Positions 51,901 to 60,710 of a stretch of DNA of 64,000 nt are shown here, in pieces. How positions within the stretch are numbered: position 1 is the stretch's first letter; the number at the start of each line of letters is the position of its first letter. A program made the translations under genes and the position numbers. The stretch is from assembly GCF_018449545.1 (NCBI RefSeq), contig NZ_JAAVUR010000002.1:124001-188000 (forward strand), read 5' to 3'. The notes beneath the pieces are model-generated. The model saw nothing but the letters and a program-made list of their open reading frames with translations, was not told the DNA's origin and did no database searches. Source of the DNA: Granulicella sp. dw_53 (GTDB lineage Bacteria; Acidobacteriota; Terriglobia; Terriglobales; Acidobacteriaceae).

Positions 51901-54357
51901 ATGGCTCTGTGCAAGAAAGTGCGAATTGGGTGGTGGCGGGGTGTGGGTTGCGCCGCGGTAGTCGGGTGCTGCGTGGTGGCGTGGAGCTCTGCGCAGGCCG
52001 CGTCGAAGGTGGGTACAAGTTCGAGGACGACGAAGAGTTTGAACCGGCGGGTCGCGTCAACTCCGTGGGAGCTGGCGGAGCGCGGACGGGATACGCTGGA
52101 GGCGATTCCTGAGGGGAACCGGATCAAGGCGAACTACACGACTGCGTTGAATGGATTTCGTGCGGTGTATCACGATCATCCGCAGGATGTGCACGCTCCC
52201 AACGCGGTCTTTGCCGTGGCGGAGCTGCTGGCCGAACAAGGCCGCGACCTGCGCGATACGAAGAGCCTGAAGGCTGCGGTCGGACAGTATGAGTTTTTGC
52301 GGATGCAGTATCCGGGGAGTTCGCTGCGGGTGGCGGCGTTGCTGGCGCAGGGGCAGATCTATGCGAACGATCTCAGCGACGAGGCTTCGGCGCGGGAGCG
52401 CTATTCGTTGCTGCTGAAGCAGTTTCCGAAGAGCGAACATGCGGAGGAGGCGCGGGCTGGACTGGAGGCCTTGAGCGCGGGATCGAGGGCGCAGAGCGCA
52501 GGGCTGAGGGCTCAGGTTCCAGCGTCCAGGGAGCAGGCGGTGGCGCGTGGCGACGCTTCTGGGGTGAGGCCGCTGGTGAGTTTGCCTGCGACTGCTGCGA
52601 CGCGTGGGTCTAATGGACCTAATGGGACGAACGGGATTGGGACGGCTGCTTCCGCTGCTGCGCCTTCGGATACTGCAGACAGGAGTGGCACAGCGCGGCC
52701 GGTGGATGAGGATCTCGACCGGCAGAGTGCTCCGGCGCAATCTGCGGTTCCGGTGGCTGGTCCGGCCGTCGCAAAGACTGTCGTAAAGCGGTCGGGCAAG
52801 CTGGCGTTGGTCTCGGGGATTCGGCACTGGTCGACGCCGACGTATACGCGTGTGGCGATCGATCTTGGCGACGATGTGACCTTCGAGGCGGCTCGTGTGC
52901 CTAATCCGGACCGTATCTACTTCGATCTCCATGGGACGCAGTTGGCGCGGGAGCTAGTGGGGAAGAGCTTCGGAGTGACGGACGACGGGTTCCTGAAGAA
53001 GATTCGTGCGGCACAGTTCTCGAACGACATGACGCGGGTGGTGCTGGACGTCAACGATGTGACGGAGTACTCGGCGTTTTTGCTGCCGAATCCTTACCGG
53101 TTGATCATCGACATTCACGGCGGAGCGAAGACGACGCAGGCAGCCGCTGCGCCCGACTCCATCGCAGCCACGGCTCCGAGTGGCGAGAGCGTATTGCAGG
53201 CCCCGGTTCCGACGCAGGTTCCAGCGCCCCGCACGGCTCCGGTGGTAAAGCCCACGCAGGCCCGGCCTGTGCCGAATACGATCTTTACGCGAAGCTCCAG
53301 CGCGACGGAGATCGCTGCGTTGAGCGCGCAGCCGGGCAAGGTTGAGGCTACGAGCGTGCCCACCTCGCAGCCGATCGCGGCGGTGGTGGAGAAGCCGGGC
53401 TCAGGGTCCCGGGCGCAGGGTCCGGATGGGCAGATCGTCGGGGATGGAACCGCCTCCGCCGGAAATCAAGGTGTGAGCGGGTTGGTGGGCACGGGAGACA
53501 CGGCGAGCAGTGTGGCTGTGCCGAGTGCTTCGAGCCTGACGAAGAAGGTCCGCAAGGGCAAGGCAGCGCGAGCGGACGACTCCGTTCCGGCGCGGGCGGC
53601 GGTGCCGACAGCGGATGGACAGACTTCGCTGGTGCGGGCGCTGGGGTTGAAGATCGGGCGGATCGTCATCGATCCGGGCCATGGCGGGCACGACTCCGGG
53701 ACGCTGGGCGTCGACGGGATCGAAGAGAAGGATGTGGTGCTGGATGTAGCGTTGCGGCTGGGCAAGGCGCTGCACGACCGGCTCGGCGCGGAGATCATCT
53801 ACACGCGGTCGGACGATACGTTTATCCCGCTGGAGACGCGGACGGCCATTGCGAACAAGGCGCAGGCGGATCTCTTTCTGAGCATCCACGCCAACTCTTC
53901 CAGCGACCCGAGCGCGCGGGGCGTGGAGACCTACTACCTCAACTTCACCTCATCGCCCGATGCATTGGAGACTGCGGCGAGAGAGAACGCGGTGTCGGAT
54001 CAGTCGATCCATCAGTTGAGCGATCTGGTGAAGAAGATCGCGCTGAAGGACAAGATCTCGGAGTCGCGGGAGTTCGCGGGCGACGTCGAAGAGAGCCTGT
54101 ACGGCGGGTTGCAGCGCGGCAATGCGGGTCTGAAGGATCGTGGCGTGAAGAAGGCTCCGTTCGTGGTGCTGATTGGAGCGAACATGCCTTCCATCCTGGC
54201 GGAGATCTCCTTTGTTACGAATCCGAAGGACGCAAGCCAGTTGCAGCAGCCGGACTATCGGCAGCGCGTCGCGGAGAGCCTCTATAAAGGTGTGGCGAAG
54301 TATGCCGGTGGGCTGAGCGGTGTGAGGTCGCCCACGGAGCGGGCCAGCGCGAAGTAG
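51901..54357 (+). CDS. N-acetylmuramoyl-L-alanine amidase with TPR-like and AMIN domains
   Basis: An 818-residue periplasmic amidase. A signal/anchor (about 15-33) precedes a helical TPR/BamD-like region (about 55-195). A low-complexity linker leads to the AMIN domain (about 294-406: LVSGIRHWSTPTYTRVAIDL, NPDRIYFDLHGTQL, NPYRLIIDIHG), which directs amidases to the septum. A second Ala/Pro/Ser linker leads to the Amidase_3 zinc domain (about 583-806): IVIDPGHGGHDSGT, GIEEKDVVLDVAL, FLSIHANSS and the catalytic Glu in SILAEISFVTN. It cleaves the peptide from MurNAc during cell separation. Fusion to the TPR-like region is less common. Confidence 0.93.
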   Translation: MALCKKVRIGWWRGVGCAAVVGCCVVAWSSAQAASKVGTSSRTTKSLNRRVASTPWELAERGRDTLEAIPEGNRIKANYTTALNGFRAVYHDHPQDVHAPNAVFAVAELLAEQGRDLRDTKSLKAAVGQYEFLRMQYPGSSLRVAALLAQGQIYANDLSDEASARERYSLLLKQFPKSEHAEEARAGLEALSAGSRAQSAGLRAQVPASREQAVARGDASGVRPLVSLPATAATRGSNGPNGTNGIGTAASAAAPSDTADRSGTARPVDEDLDRQSAPAQSAVPVAGPAVAKTVVKRSGKLALVSGIRHWSTPTYTRVAIDLGDDVTFEAARVPNPDRIYFDLHGTQLARELVGKSFGVTDDGFLKKIRAAQFSNDMTRVVLDVNDVTEYSAFLLPNPYRLIIDIHGGAKTTQAAAAPDSIAATAPSGESVLQAPVPTQVPAPRTAPVVKPTQARPVPNTIFTRSSSATEIAALSAQPGKVEATSVPTSQPIAAVVEKPGSGSRAQGPDGQIVGDGTASAGNQGVSGLVGTGDTASSVAVPSASSLTKKVRKGKAARADDSVPARAAVPTADGQTSLVRALGLKIGRIVIDPGHGGHDSGTLGVDGIEEKDVVLDVALRLGKALHDRLGAEIIYTRSDDTFIPLETRTAIANKAQADLFLSIHANSSSDPSARGVETYYLNFTSSPDALETAARENAVSDQSIHQLSDLVKKIALKDKISESREFAGDVEESLYGGLQRGNAGLKDRGVKKAPFVVLIGANMPSILAEISFVTNPKDASQLQQPDYRQRVAESLYKGVAKYAGGLSGVRSPTERASAK

Positions 54358-54418
54358 ATCTACTGCTCCTCGTAGAGACGCGACCGTGGATCTTCACGGG
54401 ATTTCGCCGAGGTATGGC

Positions 54419-54435
54419 CTCGCTTACGGATTCGC
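54419..54435 (+). repeat. 17-bp dispersed repeat, copy 3
   Basis: CTCGCTTACGGATTCGC, as at 40458 and 41267; here it is intergenic, just before the next gene. Confidence 0.55.
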
Positions 54436-54473
54436 GGTGGTGTAGTCTGACCATTGATATGGGCAGGTTTCAC

Positions 54474-55658
54474 ATGGCCGGATTTAACTTCGAGTTTCGT
54501 GGGTTTCATTGGATGGGCCGGGTGGCCGTTGCGCTGATGTTGATGGGGGCCGCGGCGGGTGGTTTCGCGCAAGAGGTAAAGACCACGGTGGTGGTTCCTC
54601 CGGCTCCGCTGCTGCCGGTAAAGTTCGGGCCGTGGGAGCAATCCGGAGCTCCGACGACCGGCAACGATGGCGCTCAGGTAGATGCAGCGAACGCCGCTGC
54701 CTTGAAGGAGTTTGGGATCGAGCGGTTCTCCGTGGCGAAGTATGCTCCAGCACATGGAGCCGGGACCGTTGAGGTAAAGGCGTTGCAGTTTGGCGATGCG
54801 ACTGGCGCTGCCGCTGCCTTTTCGTTCTACCGGAGACCGGAGCTGCACGGGCTTTCGGCAGGACAGAAGCTGGGAGCGAACGCAGCCGTCACAGGCAATG
54901 AGGCGTTGTTCTGGTCGGGATCCACGGTGGTGATGACGAGGTCCGAGCAGGGGCGTGCTGCGCTGGTGAACGAGCTTAAAGAGCTGGAGATCGCGCTGCC
55001 GAAGATTGGCGGACCGAAGGGCTCCGCACCGTTGCTTCCGACGTTGGTTCCGGCCAAAGGGCTGGAGGCCGGAAGCGTGCGGTATGCGCTGGGTCCAGAG
55101 AGCTACAAGGCCGAGGGCGGGATTCTGCCGCCGGATCTGCTGGCCTGGGATAAGAGCGCCGAGGTGGTGACGGCCAAGTACGCTGGTGGCGGAGTGCTGA
55201 CGTTGCTGCTGTATCCGACGCCGCAGATCGCGGGCGACCGTGGCCGGGCGATCGAGGCGAATATCAACGCCAACCGTAGTGCGTTCGGGACCGTGAAGCT
55301 GCGGCGGGAGGGACCGATGGTGCTGCTGGCAACCGGAGGCTTCTCGGCGATGCAGGAGAAGGAACTGGTCGAGCAGATTCATCTCCCGGTGCAGGTGACC
55401 TGGGACAAGAAGATGCCGCTGGAGTTCCATGCGGAAGTCGGCAAGACCTATAGCCTGTTGACGAGCATTGCCACCTTCTGCGCCGTCGGAGCGCTCGCGG
55501 CGGTCATCCTGGGACTGTTCCTGGGCGGTGGCCGGGCGGCGATTCGGGTGTTGCAGGGCAAGCCGGCGGCGAGCGAACCAGAATTTTTACGGATCGATCT
55601 GCGGGGTACCGCCTCGCCGATTCACACCGAGAGCCCGGGAACCGGGCAGCAAACCTGA
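54474..55658 (+). CDS. Secreted membrane-anchored protein of unknown function (DUF6599-like)
   Basis: A 394-residue protein with a signal peptide (MGRVAVALMLMGAAAGGFAQ within the first 35 residues), a soluble extracytoplasmic part, and one hydrophobic helix near the C-terminus (about residues 330-352, FCAVGALAAVILGLFLGGG). Blocks include AAALKEFGIERFSVAKY, AAAFSFYRRPELHGLSAGQKL and EKELVEQIHLPVQVTW. I recall similar Acidobacterial proteins grouped as DUF6599, but cannot confirm. Starts at 54459 and 54513 are also possible. It follows the amidase on the same strand. Confidence 0.7.
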   Translation: MAGFNFEFRGFHWMGRVAVALMLMGAAAGGFAQEVKTTVVVPPAPLLPVKFGPWEQSGAPTTGNDGAQVDAANAAALKEFGIERFSVAKYAPAHGAGTVEVKALQFGDATGAAAAFSFYRRPELHGLSAGQKLGANAAVTGNEALFWSGSTVVMTRSEQGRAALVNELKELEIALPKIGGPKGSAPLLPTLVPAKGLEAGSVRYALGPESYKAEGGILPPDLLAWDKSAEVVTAKYAGGGVLTLLLYPTPQIAGDRGRAIEANINANRSAFGTVKLRREGPMVLLATGGFSAMQEKELVEQIHLPVQVTWDKKMPLEFHAEVGKTYSLLTSIATFCAVGALAAVILGLFLGGGRAAIRVLQGKPAASEPEFLRIDLRGTASPIHTESPGTGQQT

Positions 55659-55847
55659 CGTTTTGGCTGCTGATTTCTGCACCTGTGGTGGTGCAGGCTC
55701 CGAGGTAAGCCTCTCATTTGAGGAAGCTTTGAAAACTGCTCGCCGCGGTTCAGGCGAAGCTTAGGCGAAGACTGCGCGGGTGTTATCTGGTTTGCTACTC
55801 CCGTAACTAACTCCTAAATAATGAGTTATGGAGGGCAAGTTTAGTCC

Positions 55848-55876
55848 TTGACACCTGTTTGGGCCAAACTTAGTAT
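55848..55876 (+). promoter_or_regulatory. Near-consensus sigma70-type promoter
   Basis: TTGACA (55848-55853), 17-bp spacer, TAGTAT (55871-55876). An inverted repeat AAGTTT...AAACTT brackets the -35. No gene with its own ribosome site begins within 350 bp; a terminator follows after about 50 nt. Confidence 0.7.
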
Positions 55877-55882
55877 TTCGCC

Positions 55883-55968
55883 AGAAAGTTCTGATGGCTT
55901 TGCCTCCGTTGGAACTATTCTCCCTAAAGAAGAGGCCACCTTGTTGCCGGGTGGCCTCTTCGTCTTTT
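55883..55968 (+). ncRNA. Candidate intergenic small RNA
   Basis: The transcript expected from the promoter at 55848 would run about 85 nt to a strong terminator: AAGAGGCCACC / GGTGGCCTCTT, an 11-bp perfect stem with a 9-nt loop (55930-55960), followed by CGTCTTTT. No ORF with a ribosome site lies inside. It could be a free sRNA or a terminated leader of the polygalacturonase gene 290 nt downstream. Confidence 0.5.
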
Positions 55969-56246
55969 CGGACGCATTTTTAGAGAGGATCGGGACCGAA
56001 GGGTCAATGCCACTTTGGTGGAGGTCATCGCGGTGTCGAGCTGTCCTCTGAACGGGCTTCCCAAGCCGCAGGAGACCGCTCCTGCCTTTAGCGACGCGTG
56101 TCTGTCTCCGTGGGTCCTCGGCCTGCGTATTGGCCTCTCAGCGAGGCTCGAACCAGATTCGACATCCGCAAGGGGCGCCTTGCCGGGAGTGACCGTCCTC
56201 CGCTCCTTGTGCTAGTTTGGCTGGGCAGGTTGAGGAGGTCGGACCA

Positions 56247-57728
56247 ATGGCATTCAGTCGAAGGCGGATGTGTGGTTGGGGCGGGGCAGCCCTCTTGTCT
56301 CTGGCAGGGCTGATGGCGCAGAGCCAGGACACACGCCAGGTGACGGAGCCGAAGATTCCCGCAGCGTGCGTACAACTGGCTTCCAAGCTGACGGCAGTAG
56401 GGAACAAGCTGGCAGAGGCCGACGAGCATAAGCTCGATACGGCAAGGATTCAGGAGGAGCTCGATAAGTGCAAGCCAGGCATGGCGGTGGAGTTGAAGGC
56501 CGATGCGGGACACAATGCCTTCCTGACCGGGCCGCTGGGGCTGCGCAGCGGAGTGACGCTGCTGATCGACCGCGGCGTAACGCTCTTCGGCTCGCGGGAC
56601 GCCGCCGTGTACGACATGGTGGCCAGGCCGGACGAGGAGCCGATGACTCCCGGCCTGTGCGGCACGATCGCAAAGACTGAGCCGGCGGTCTTTCCCGCTC
56701 CTCCGCGGGCAGCTACGGCGCGAGGCGGATGTAGGCCACTGCTCTCGGCGGTGAACGTGAAGGACGCGGCGGTGATGGGCGATGGTGTGATCGACGGGCG
56801 CGGCTACGCGACGATCCTGGGCAAGGACTACAGTTGGTGGCAGATGGCCCGGAAGGCCGAGCCTAAGAACGAGAAGTACTACAGCACACGGCTGTTGGTG
56901 GCGAACAAGGCGGACGGTCTGATCCTGTATCGGATCACGCTGCACAACTCGCCCAACTTCCACGTAAGCGTCAACGGCACAAACGGATTTACCGCATGGG
57001 GCGTTCATCTGGTGACGCCGACGGATAAGAGCATCGATGCTCGGAATACCGATGGCATCGACCCAGGCAGCTCCACGAATATCACCGTGGCCCATAGCTG
57101 GATCGACAACGGCGACGACAATATCGCGATCAAGACCGGCGTCTCGCACATGAGTGTGCTGGACAACCACTTCTACAGCGGGCACGGCATGTCGATCGGA
57201 AGCGAGACCTACACGGGCCAGAGCTTCCTGCTGGTGGACGGCCTCACGGAGGACCACACCACCAGCGGCATCCGCATCAAGAGCAGCGTGACGCGGGGCG
57301 GGCCGGTCCACGACCTGGTGTACCGCAACATCTGCATGCGCGGAGTGGCGAATCCTATCGCCATCTCGCCCTACTACACCAACCAGACGACCGAGGGCTT
57401 CGAGGATCCGAAGTACACGGGCGACCGCATTCCGGACTACAAGCGCATCACGATTGAGAACGTCATCAGCATGACGCCGGGCGATGTCCTGATCGCGGGG
57501 CTGGATGAGGAGCATCGCACCGAGGTGACGCTGCAGAACGTCATCGTCAAAGGGATAAAGCCAACCCAGGTCCACGCGGCCTTCGCGGGCATCACTACCA
57601 TCTCGCCCGGGACGAACCTCGACTTTGGGCACGGCAATAACGTCATCGTCGCGGAGAAGAGTCAGGCCACTGCCGCCTCAAAGAGGACCCCGGGAGCATG
57701 CGAGAGGGCCTTTGTGCCGATGCGGTAG
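56247..57728 (+). CDS. Secreted glycoside hydrolase family 28 protein (polygalacturonase-like)
   Basis: A 493-residue right-handed beta-helix enzyme with a signal peptide (MAFSRRRMCGWGGAALLSLAGLMAQ; the SRRR run may make it Tat). All GH28 catalytic motifs are seen: NTDG with Asp269 region (Asn267), the Asp pair 290/291 in GDDNIAIK, GHG with His313 in SGHGMSIGSE, and RIK at Arg343. The family hydrolyses pectic galacturonan. The ATG at 56247 has GAGGAGG 8 nt upstream; the frame upstream to 56217 is unsupported. Galacturonate release fits with the ACS-type sugar-acid transporters elsewhere in the window, though they are far away. Confidence 0.92.
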   Translation: MAFSRRRMCGWGGAALLSLAGLMAQSQDTRQVTEPKIPAACVQLASKLTAVGNKLAEADEHKLDTARIQEELDKCKPGMAVELKADAGHNAFLTGPLGLRSGVTLLIDRGVTLFGSRDAAVYDMVARPDEEPMTPGLCGTIAKTEPAVFPAPPRAATARGGCRPLLSAVNVKDAAVMGDGVIDGRGYATILGKDYSWWQMARKAEPKNEKYYSTRLLVANKADGLILYRITLHNSPNFHVSVNGTNGFTAWGVHLVTPTDKSIDARNTDGIDPGSSTNITVAHSWIDNGDDNIAIKTGVSHMSVLDNHFYSGHGMSIGSETYTGQSFLLVDGLTEDHTTSGIRIKSSVTRGGPVHDLVYRNICMRGVANPIAISPYYTNQTTEGFEDPKYTGDRIPDYKRITIENVISMTPGDVLIAGLDEEHRTEVTLQNVIVKGIKPTQVHAAFAGITTISPGTNLDFGHGNNVIVAEKSQATAASKRTPGACERAFVPMR

Positions 57729-57786
57729 AGATTCTGAAGGAAGATTTTGCTAGATGGCTCCTCAGACACTAGAATGGGTGAGGCAG

Positions 57787-57841
<55 letters not shown>

Positions 57842-57862
<21 letters not shown>

Positions 57863-58121
57863 TTTTATCTCCCCGTCTTCCTCCCCAAACATCCCATCCT
57901 CTGAAACCGCGTCTCTCTCGATGGCGATCTGTTACGCGAGGTCTCAGTTGAACTCGCCGGAACGGAAATCTAATCCGCGGAAGCGAGAGGGAACACCGAA
58001 ACGACTCCCCATCTGATAGACTTTATCTTGTCGTTGGGCTGATAGATTTGGTGTCCAGGAAAGCCCGTTTGAGTCCAAATCAACGACAAGATAGATCTGA
58101 GCTGGAGACAACTCCGCTCAT
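57842..58121 (+). repeat. 13-bp duplication of the tRNA-Thr 3' end bounding a 254-bp insert
   Basis: CAACTCCGCTCAT in the tRNA T arm/acceptor (57842-57854) recurs at 58109-58121. The insert between them has no gene but contains the long inverted repeat at 58024-58093. Such copies of a tRNA 3' end are typical of att sites left by integrating elements. Confidence 0.5.
58024..58093. repeat. Long imperfect inverted repeat between the tRNAs
   Basis: TATCTTGTCGTTG (58024-58036) pairs exactly with CAACGACAAGATA (58081-58093), and ATTTGG (58046-58051) with CCAAAT (58075-58080); the left arm carries a 9-nt bulge. The apical loop is about 23 nt. Confidence 0.6.
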
Positions 58122-58161
58122 TCTATGGGACATCATCATCCGAATTGTTGAAGAAACAATC

Positions 58162-58235
<74 letters not shown>

Positions 58236-58239
<4 letters not shown>

Positions 58240-58267
58240 TACATTCTAAGAACTTAGAAGTTATGGC
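58236..58267 (+). terminator. Hairpin overlapping the tRNA-Asp 3' end
   Basis: GCCATA / TATGGC and TTCTAA / TTAGAA form a two-part stem with a GAAC loop; the first arm includes the tRNA GCCA end. No T-tract follows, so it may mark processing or termination. Confidence 0.4.
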
Positions 58268-58376
58268 AACCCAAAGTGACAATCCATCTAACATTACGAA
58301 AAAATAAATGGATTACGGGTTTTTACCTGTATGTGCCCATTGTTAGCGTGCCGTAAAAGCAGGTGCCTCTGTTCGG

Positions 58377-58640
58377 TCATCGCTTCTGTTTCGCTCGCCA
58401 ACGCTTAAAGTCTGCCACCGTCTTTTCTTCGGAAACACCTTCGGCATCAAGGATCGCTTGCCAGCGCGCAGAGGCTTCCTTCAAAGCCGCCCGCTCTGTT
58501 TCGCTCCGCTTGCGGCTAGCAGCAATGAAGTAGCTGATGGTATCGCCGTGGTGGGTAATCGCTGCGGGGGCGCCCGATTCGAGCAAGTAGGTCGCCAATT
58601 TTTCGCGAAACTTTCTCGTGCCGATCTTCAGGGGCTTCAT
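58377..58640 (-). CDS. Orphan Phd/YefM-type antitoxin-like protein
   Basis: An 87-residue protein. MKPLKIGTRKFREKLATYLL and SGAPAAITHHGDTISYFIAASR have the pattern of prevent-host-death antitoxins (an N-terminal beta-alpha DNA-binding fold with the GxxxxITxxGxxxAxxxP region). The last 45 residues, a charged helix ending RWRAKQKR, would be the toxin-binding tail. No toxin gene lies downstream (58240-58376 has none) or upstream. AAGGA is 6 nt before the ATG and overlaps a 16-bp palindrome, a probable autoregulatory operator. Confidence 0.72.
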   Translation of the reverse strand: MKPLKIGTRKFREKLATYLLESGAPAAITHHGDTISYFIAASRKRSETERAALKEASARWQAILDAEGVSEEKTVADFKRWRAKQKR

Positions 58641-58648
58641 AGCAGGTC

Positions 58649-58664
58649 CTTGCGTGTACGCAAG
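58649..58664. promoter_or_regulatory. Antitoxin operator palindrome
   Basis: CTTGCGT-GT-ACGCAAG, perfect 7-bp arms, 8-24 nt before the antitoxin start. The centre contains GTGTAC, close to the TGTAC core bound by YefM/Phd-type antitoxins. Confidence 0.55.
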
Positions 58665-58707
58665 TTTACCTCTCTTGCCCGAGTTGCATGAACAGGACAG
58701 CGGCGGA

Positions 58708-59361
58708 TTACTTCACCGATCCCAGCAACGCGCCTTCGATCAGATTCTTGGCCATCACCAACTCCTCGTGGCTGACCGTATGGCCGCGGCCCTCGTAGCG
58801 TCGCGTCGTCACCGAGGCTCTCATCTCGCCGAGTATCCTCGCCGACTCCTCTACCCGCTGCCACGGCACATGCGGATCGGGATCGCCCGAGCCGAGGAAA
58901 GCCGGCATCCCCGCCAGATCACCGCTATGCTTCAGGTCGGAGCCGGGCGGACCGATCAAGCCACCCGTAAGGGCGATCAGCCCACCATACCGCAGCGGAT
59001 AGCTGGCGACGAACTCCGTCGCCAGGCATGCTCCCTGCGAAAAGCCTCCCACCACAATCCGCTCGGACGGAATCCCCGCGTCCTGCGCCATCTGCACTGT
59101 GGTCTTCACCTTCTGCAGAGCAGACGAGAGCCAAGGCTCATTCTGCTCCAAAGGAGCAAGGAACGAGTACGGATACCACGCGTTGCCCGCCGCCTGCGGA
59201 GCGAGATAGGCAAACTGCGGAAGACCCATCGCCTCTGCGAGCGAGAGAATATCCTCCGCCGATGCGCCGCGTCCATGCAGAAGAACGACAGCGCCCGCCG
59301 CGCCCTCCAGAGATCTGCCCCAGTGGCGTACAGGTCCATCGCGATGCGGATCGCTGCTCAT
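58708..59361 (-). CDS. Phospholipase/carboxylesterase-family alpha/beta hydrolase (MhqD/YpfH-like)
   Basis: A 217-residue serine hydrolase. VVLLHGRGASAEDIL is the oxyanion region; the nucleophile Ser108 is in VVGGFSQGACLA; the acid and base are in FLGSGDPDPHVP and EGRGHTVSHEEL. It overlaps the upstream ring-cleaving dioxygenase gene by 4 bp (ATGA at 59358-59361). The same gene pair occurs in quinone/catechol response operons (mhqO and mhqD of Bacillus), so detoxification of quinones or hydrolysis of a ring-cleavage product is likely. Confidence 0.9.
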   Translation of the reverse strand: MSSDPHRDGPVRHWGRSLEGAAGAVVLLHGRGASAEDILSLAEAMGLPQFAYLAPQAAGNAWYPYSFLAPLEQNEPWLSSALQKVKTTVQMAQDAGIPSERIVVGGFSQGACLATEFVASYPLRYGGLIALTGGLIGPPGSDLKHSGDLAGMPAFLGSGDPDPHVPWQRVEESARILGEMRASVTTRRYEGRGHTVSHEELVMAKNLIEGALLGSVK

Positions 59362-60341
59362 ACGGTCTTCCCCGCTGCAGTCTGCAACTCAATCGGTGGC
59401 ATGCTCTTGTGAAGCGTGATGGGGAGGATTCGCTTCTCGATCGCCTCGCGCCGTGGCTCCAGCCACTCAGGGATTCGCAGCTCCTCTCCCAGTGACTCAA
59501 CCGGCTCATCGAGCGTGAAGCCCGGCGGATCCGTCGCCAGCTCAAACAGCACTCCACCCGGCTCGCGGAAGTAGATCGATTGAAAGTAAGTGCGGTCGAG
59601 AACCGGCGTCACATCCAGATGCTTGGCGATCTCTTCACGCCACTCCAACTGCGCGGCATCGTCGCTGGCTCGAAACGCGATGTGGTGCACGGTGCCCGCT
59701 CCGGAGCGTCCATAGGCGCCATTGGCATCGATCAGCAGATCGATATGATTGCCCAGCGCGCTCCCCTCTGAGGCAAAGCGCAGCCGGTTGCCCTCCTCTG
59801 CGATCTGCTTGAATCCCATCACATTCAGAATCGCAGCCGTAGCGTCGGCGCTCTTCTCGTACAAGGTCACACCGAAGAAGCCGCGAATCGCATGATCCGG
59901 CGGCACCGCCGCAAAGCGCGGAGCATTCGCCGCTCCAGCGTCCGCGTGTCCTACGATCTCGATCTTCATCCCATCCGGATCGGCGAAGGTCAACACCTCT
60001 TCCTCGAATCGCTTCCCTGTCCGCTCCACCGGCACACTTAGCTCGCTTAGCCGCTGCTCCCAATAGGCCAGCGACGACAGCGGCACACTGAAGGCGGTCT
60101 TCGTCACCTCGCCCACTCCGGTCTGACCGCGTGAAGCGCGAGGCCACGGAAAGAACGTAAGAATCGTTCCCGGTGCGCCGCCGTCATCGCCAAAGTAGAA
60201 GTGATAGGTGCCGGGGTCGTCGAAGTTCACAGTACGTTTCACGAAACGAAGTCCAAGCACCTCGGTATAGAAATCAAGGTTCCGTTGCGGATCGGATGCG
60301 ATGGCAGTGACGTGGTGAAGTCCGACGATGGGACTCGGCAT
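59358..60341 (-). CDS. VOC-family ring-cleaving dioxygenase (MhqO/LinE-like)
   Basis: A 327-residue protein with two glyoxalase/bleomycin-resistance (VOC) modules. The first begins VGLHHVTAIASDPQRNLDFYTEVLGLRFVKRTVNFDDPGTYHFYFGD (given here in pieces: metal His8-9 in GLHHVT), and the second has GTVHHIAFRASDDA and a Glu in GGVLFELATDPPGF. These His/His/Glu positions fit an extradiol-type Fe(II) site. It likely cleaves hydroquinone- or catechol-like rings; it is co-translated with the esterase. Confidence 0.9.
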   Translation of the reverse strand: MPSPIVGLHHVTAIASDPQRNLDFYTEVLGLRFVKRTVNFDDPGTYHFYFGDDGGAPGTILTFFPWPRASRGQTGVGEVTKTAFSVPLSSLAYWEQRLSELSVPVERTGKRFEEEVLTFADPDGMKIEIVGHADAGAANAPRFAAVPPDHAIRGFFGVTLYEKSADATAAILNVMGFKQIAEEGNRLRFASEGSALGNHIDLLIDANGAYGRSGAGTVHHIAFRASDDAAQLEWREEIAKHLDVTPVLDRTYFQSIYFREPGGVLFELATDPPGFTLDEPVESLGEELRIPEWLEPRREAIEKRILPITLHKSMPPIELQTAAGKTV

Positions 60342-60449
60342 AGTGGCGTCCTTTCAAGACTCAAGGTTCAGGCGTCCCGGCGAAAACTTACCGGTACGGT
60401 TTAAAGATTATCCTCTGGCCCCCAGTGGCAGACATGGATCACAGCGCGC

Positions 60450-60710
60450 TCACCACCTGGCCCGCTCCCGGAGTATGACATAGCTTTGTGCACCGCACAG
60501 CGCGGCCAGCATGCTAAGACTCGCCACCAACGGCAGAAACAGTCCTAAGCAGAGACAGATCAGCACAACGTGGACAGCGAAGAGGCACGCCGTAACATTC
60601 AGCCAGCGGTCGAGTCTTAAGGAGAGCAGCATTGCGGTGAATTTATTCCGGAGGAACAGCGCCGTAACGCCGAGCAATCCATGAGGAAGCGAAAGGAAGA
60701 CTCGATGCAT
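60450..60710 (-). CDS. Small membrane protein of unknown function
   Basis: An 86-residue protein with two hydrophobic helices (LNVTACLFAVHVVLICLCLGLFLP and SLSMLAALCGAQSYVIL), a basic start (MHRVFLSLPHGLLG) and RERARW at the end. The frame is open 17 codons further upstream. Not recognised; no close neighbour. Confidence 0.5.
   Translation of the reverse strand: MHRVFLSLPHGLLGVTALFLRNKFTAMLLSLRLDRWLNVTACLFAVHVVLICLCLGLFLPLVASLSMLAALCGAQSYVILRERARW

Larger units (their letters stand above)
55659..56246. other. Intergenic region with a small hairpin and the candidate small RNA
   Basis: After the gene at 54474 a 7-bp hairpin (CTGCACC / GGTGCAG, 55677-55696) without T-tract may stabilise its 3' end. 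The rest holds the promoter-terminator pair listed separately; no coding frame with a ribosome site is seen. Confidence 0.5.

Noticed and set aside
55848..56051. 67-codon frame starting in the promoter of the candidate small RNA
   Set aside because: Its TTG start lies in the -35 hexamer and the frame crosses the terminator.
58024..58093. Integron attC site or tRNA-like RNA in the inter-tRNA hairpin
   Set aside because: A GTTGGGC core is present, but the order of GTT and AAC boxes is the reverse of attC and no integrase is near; the fold does not give a cloverleaf.
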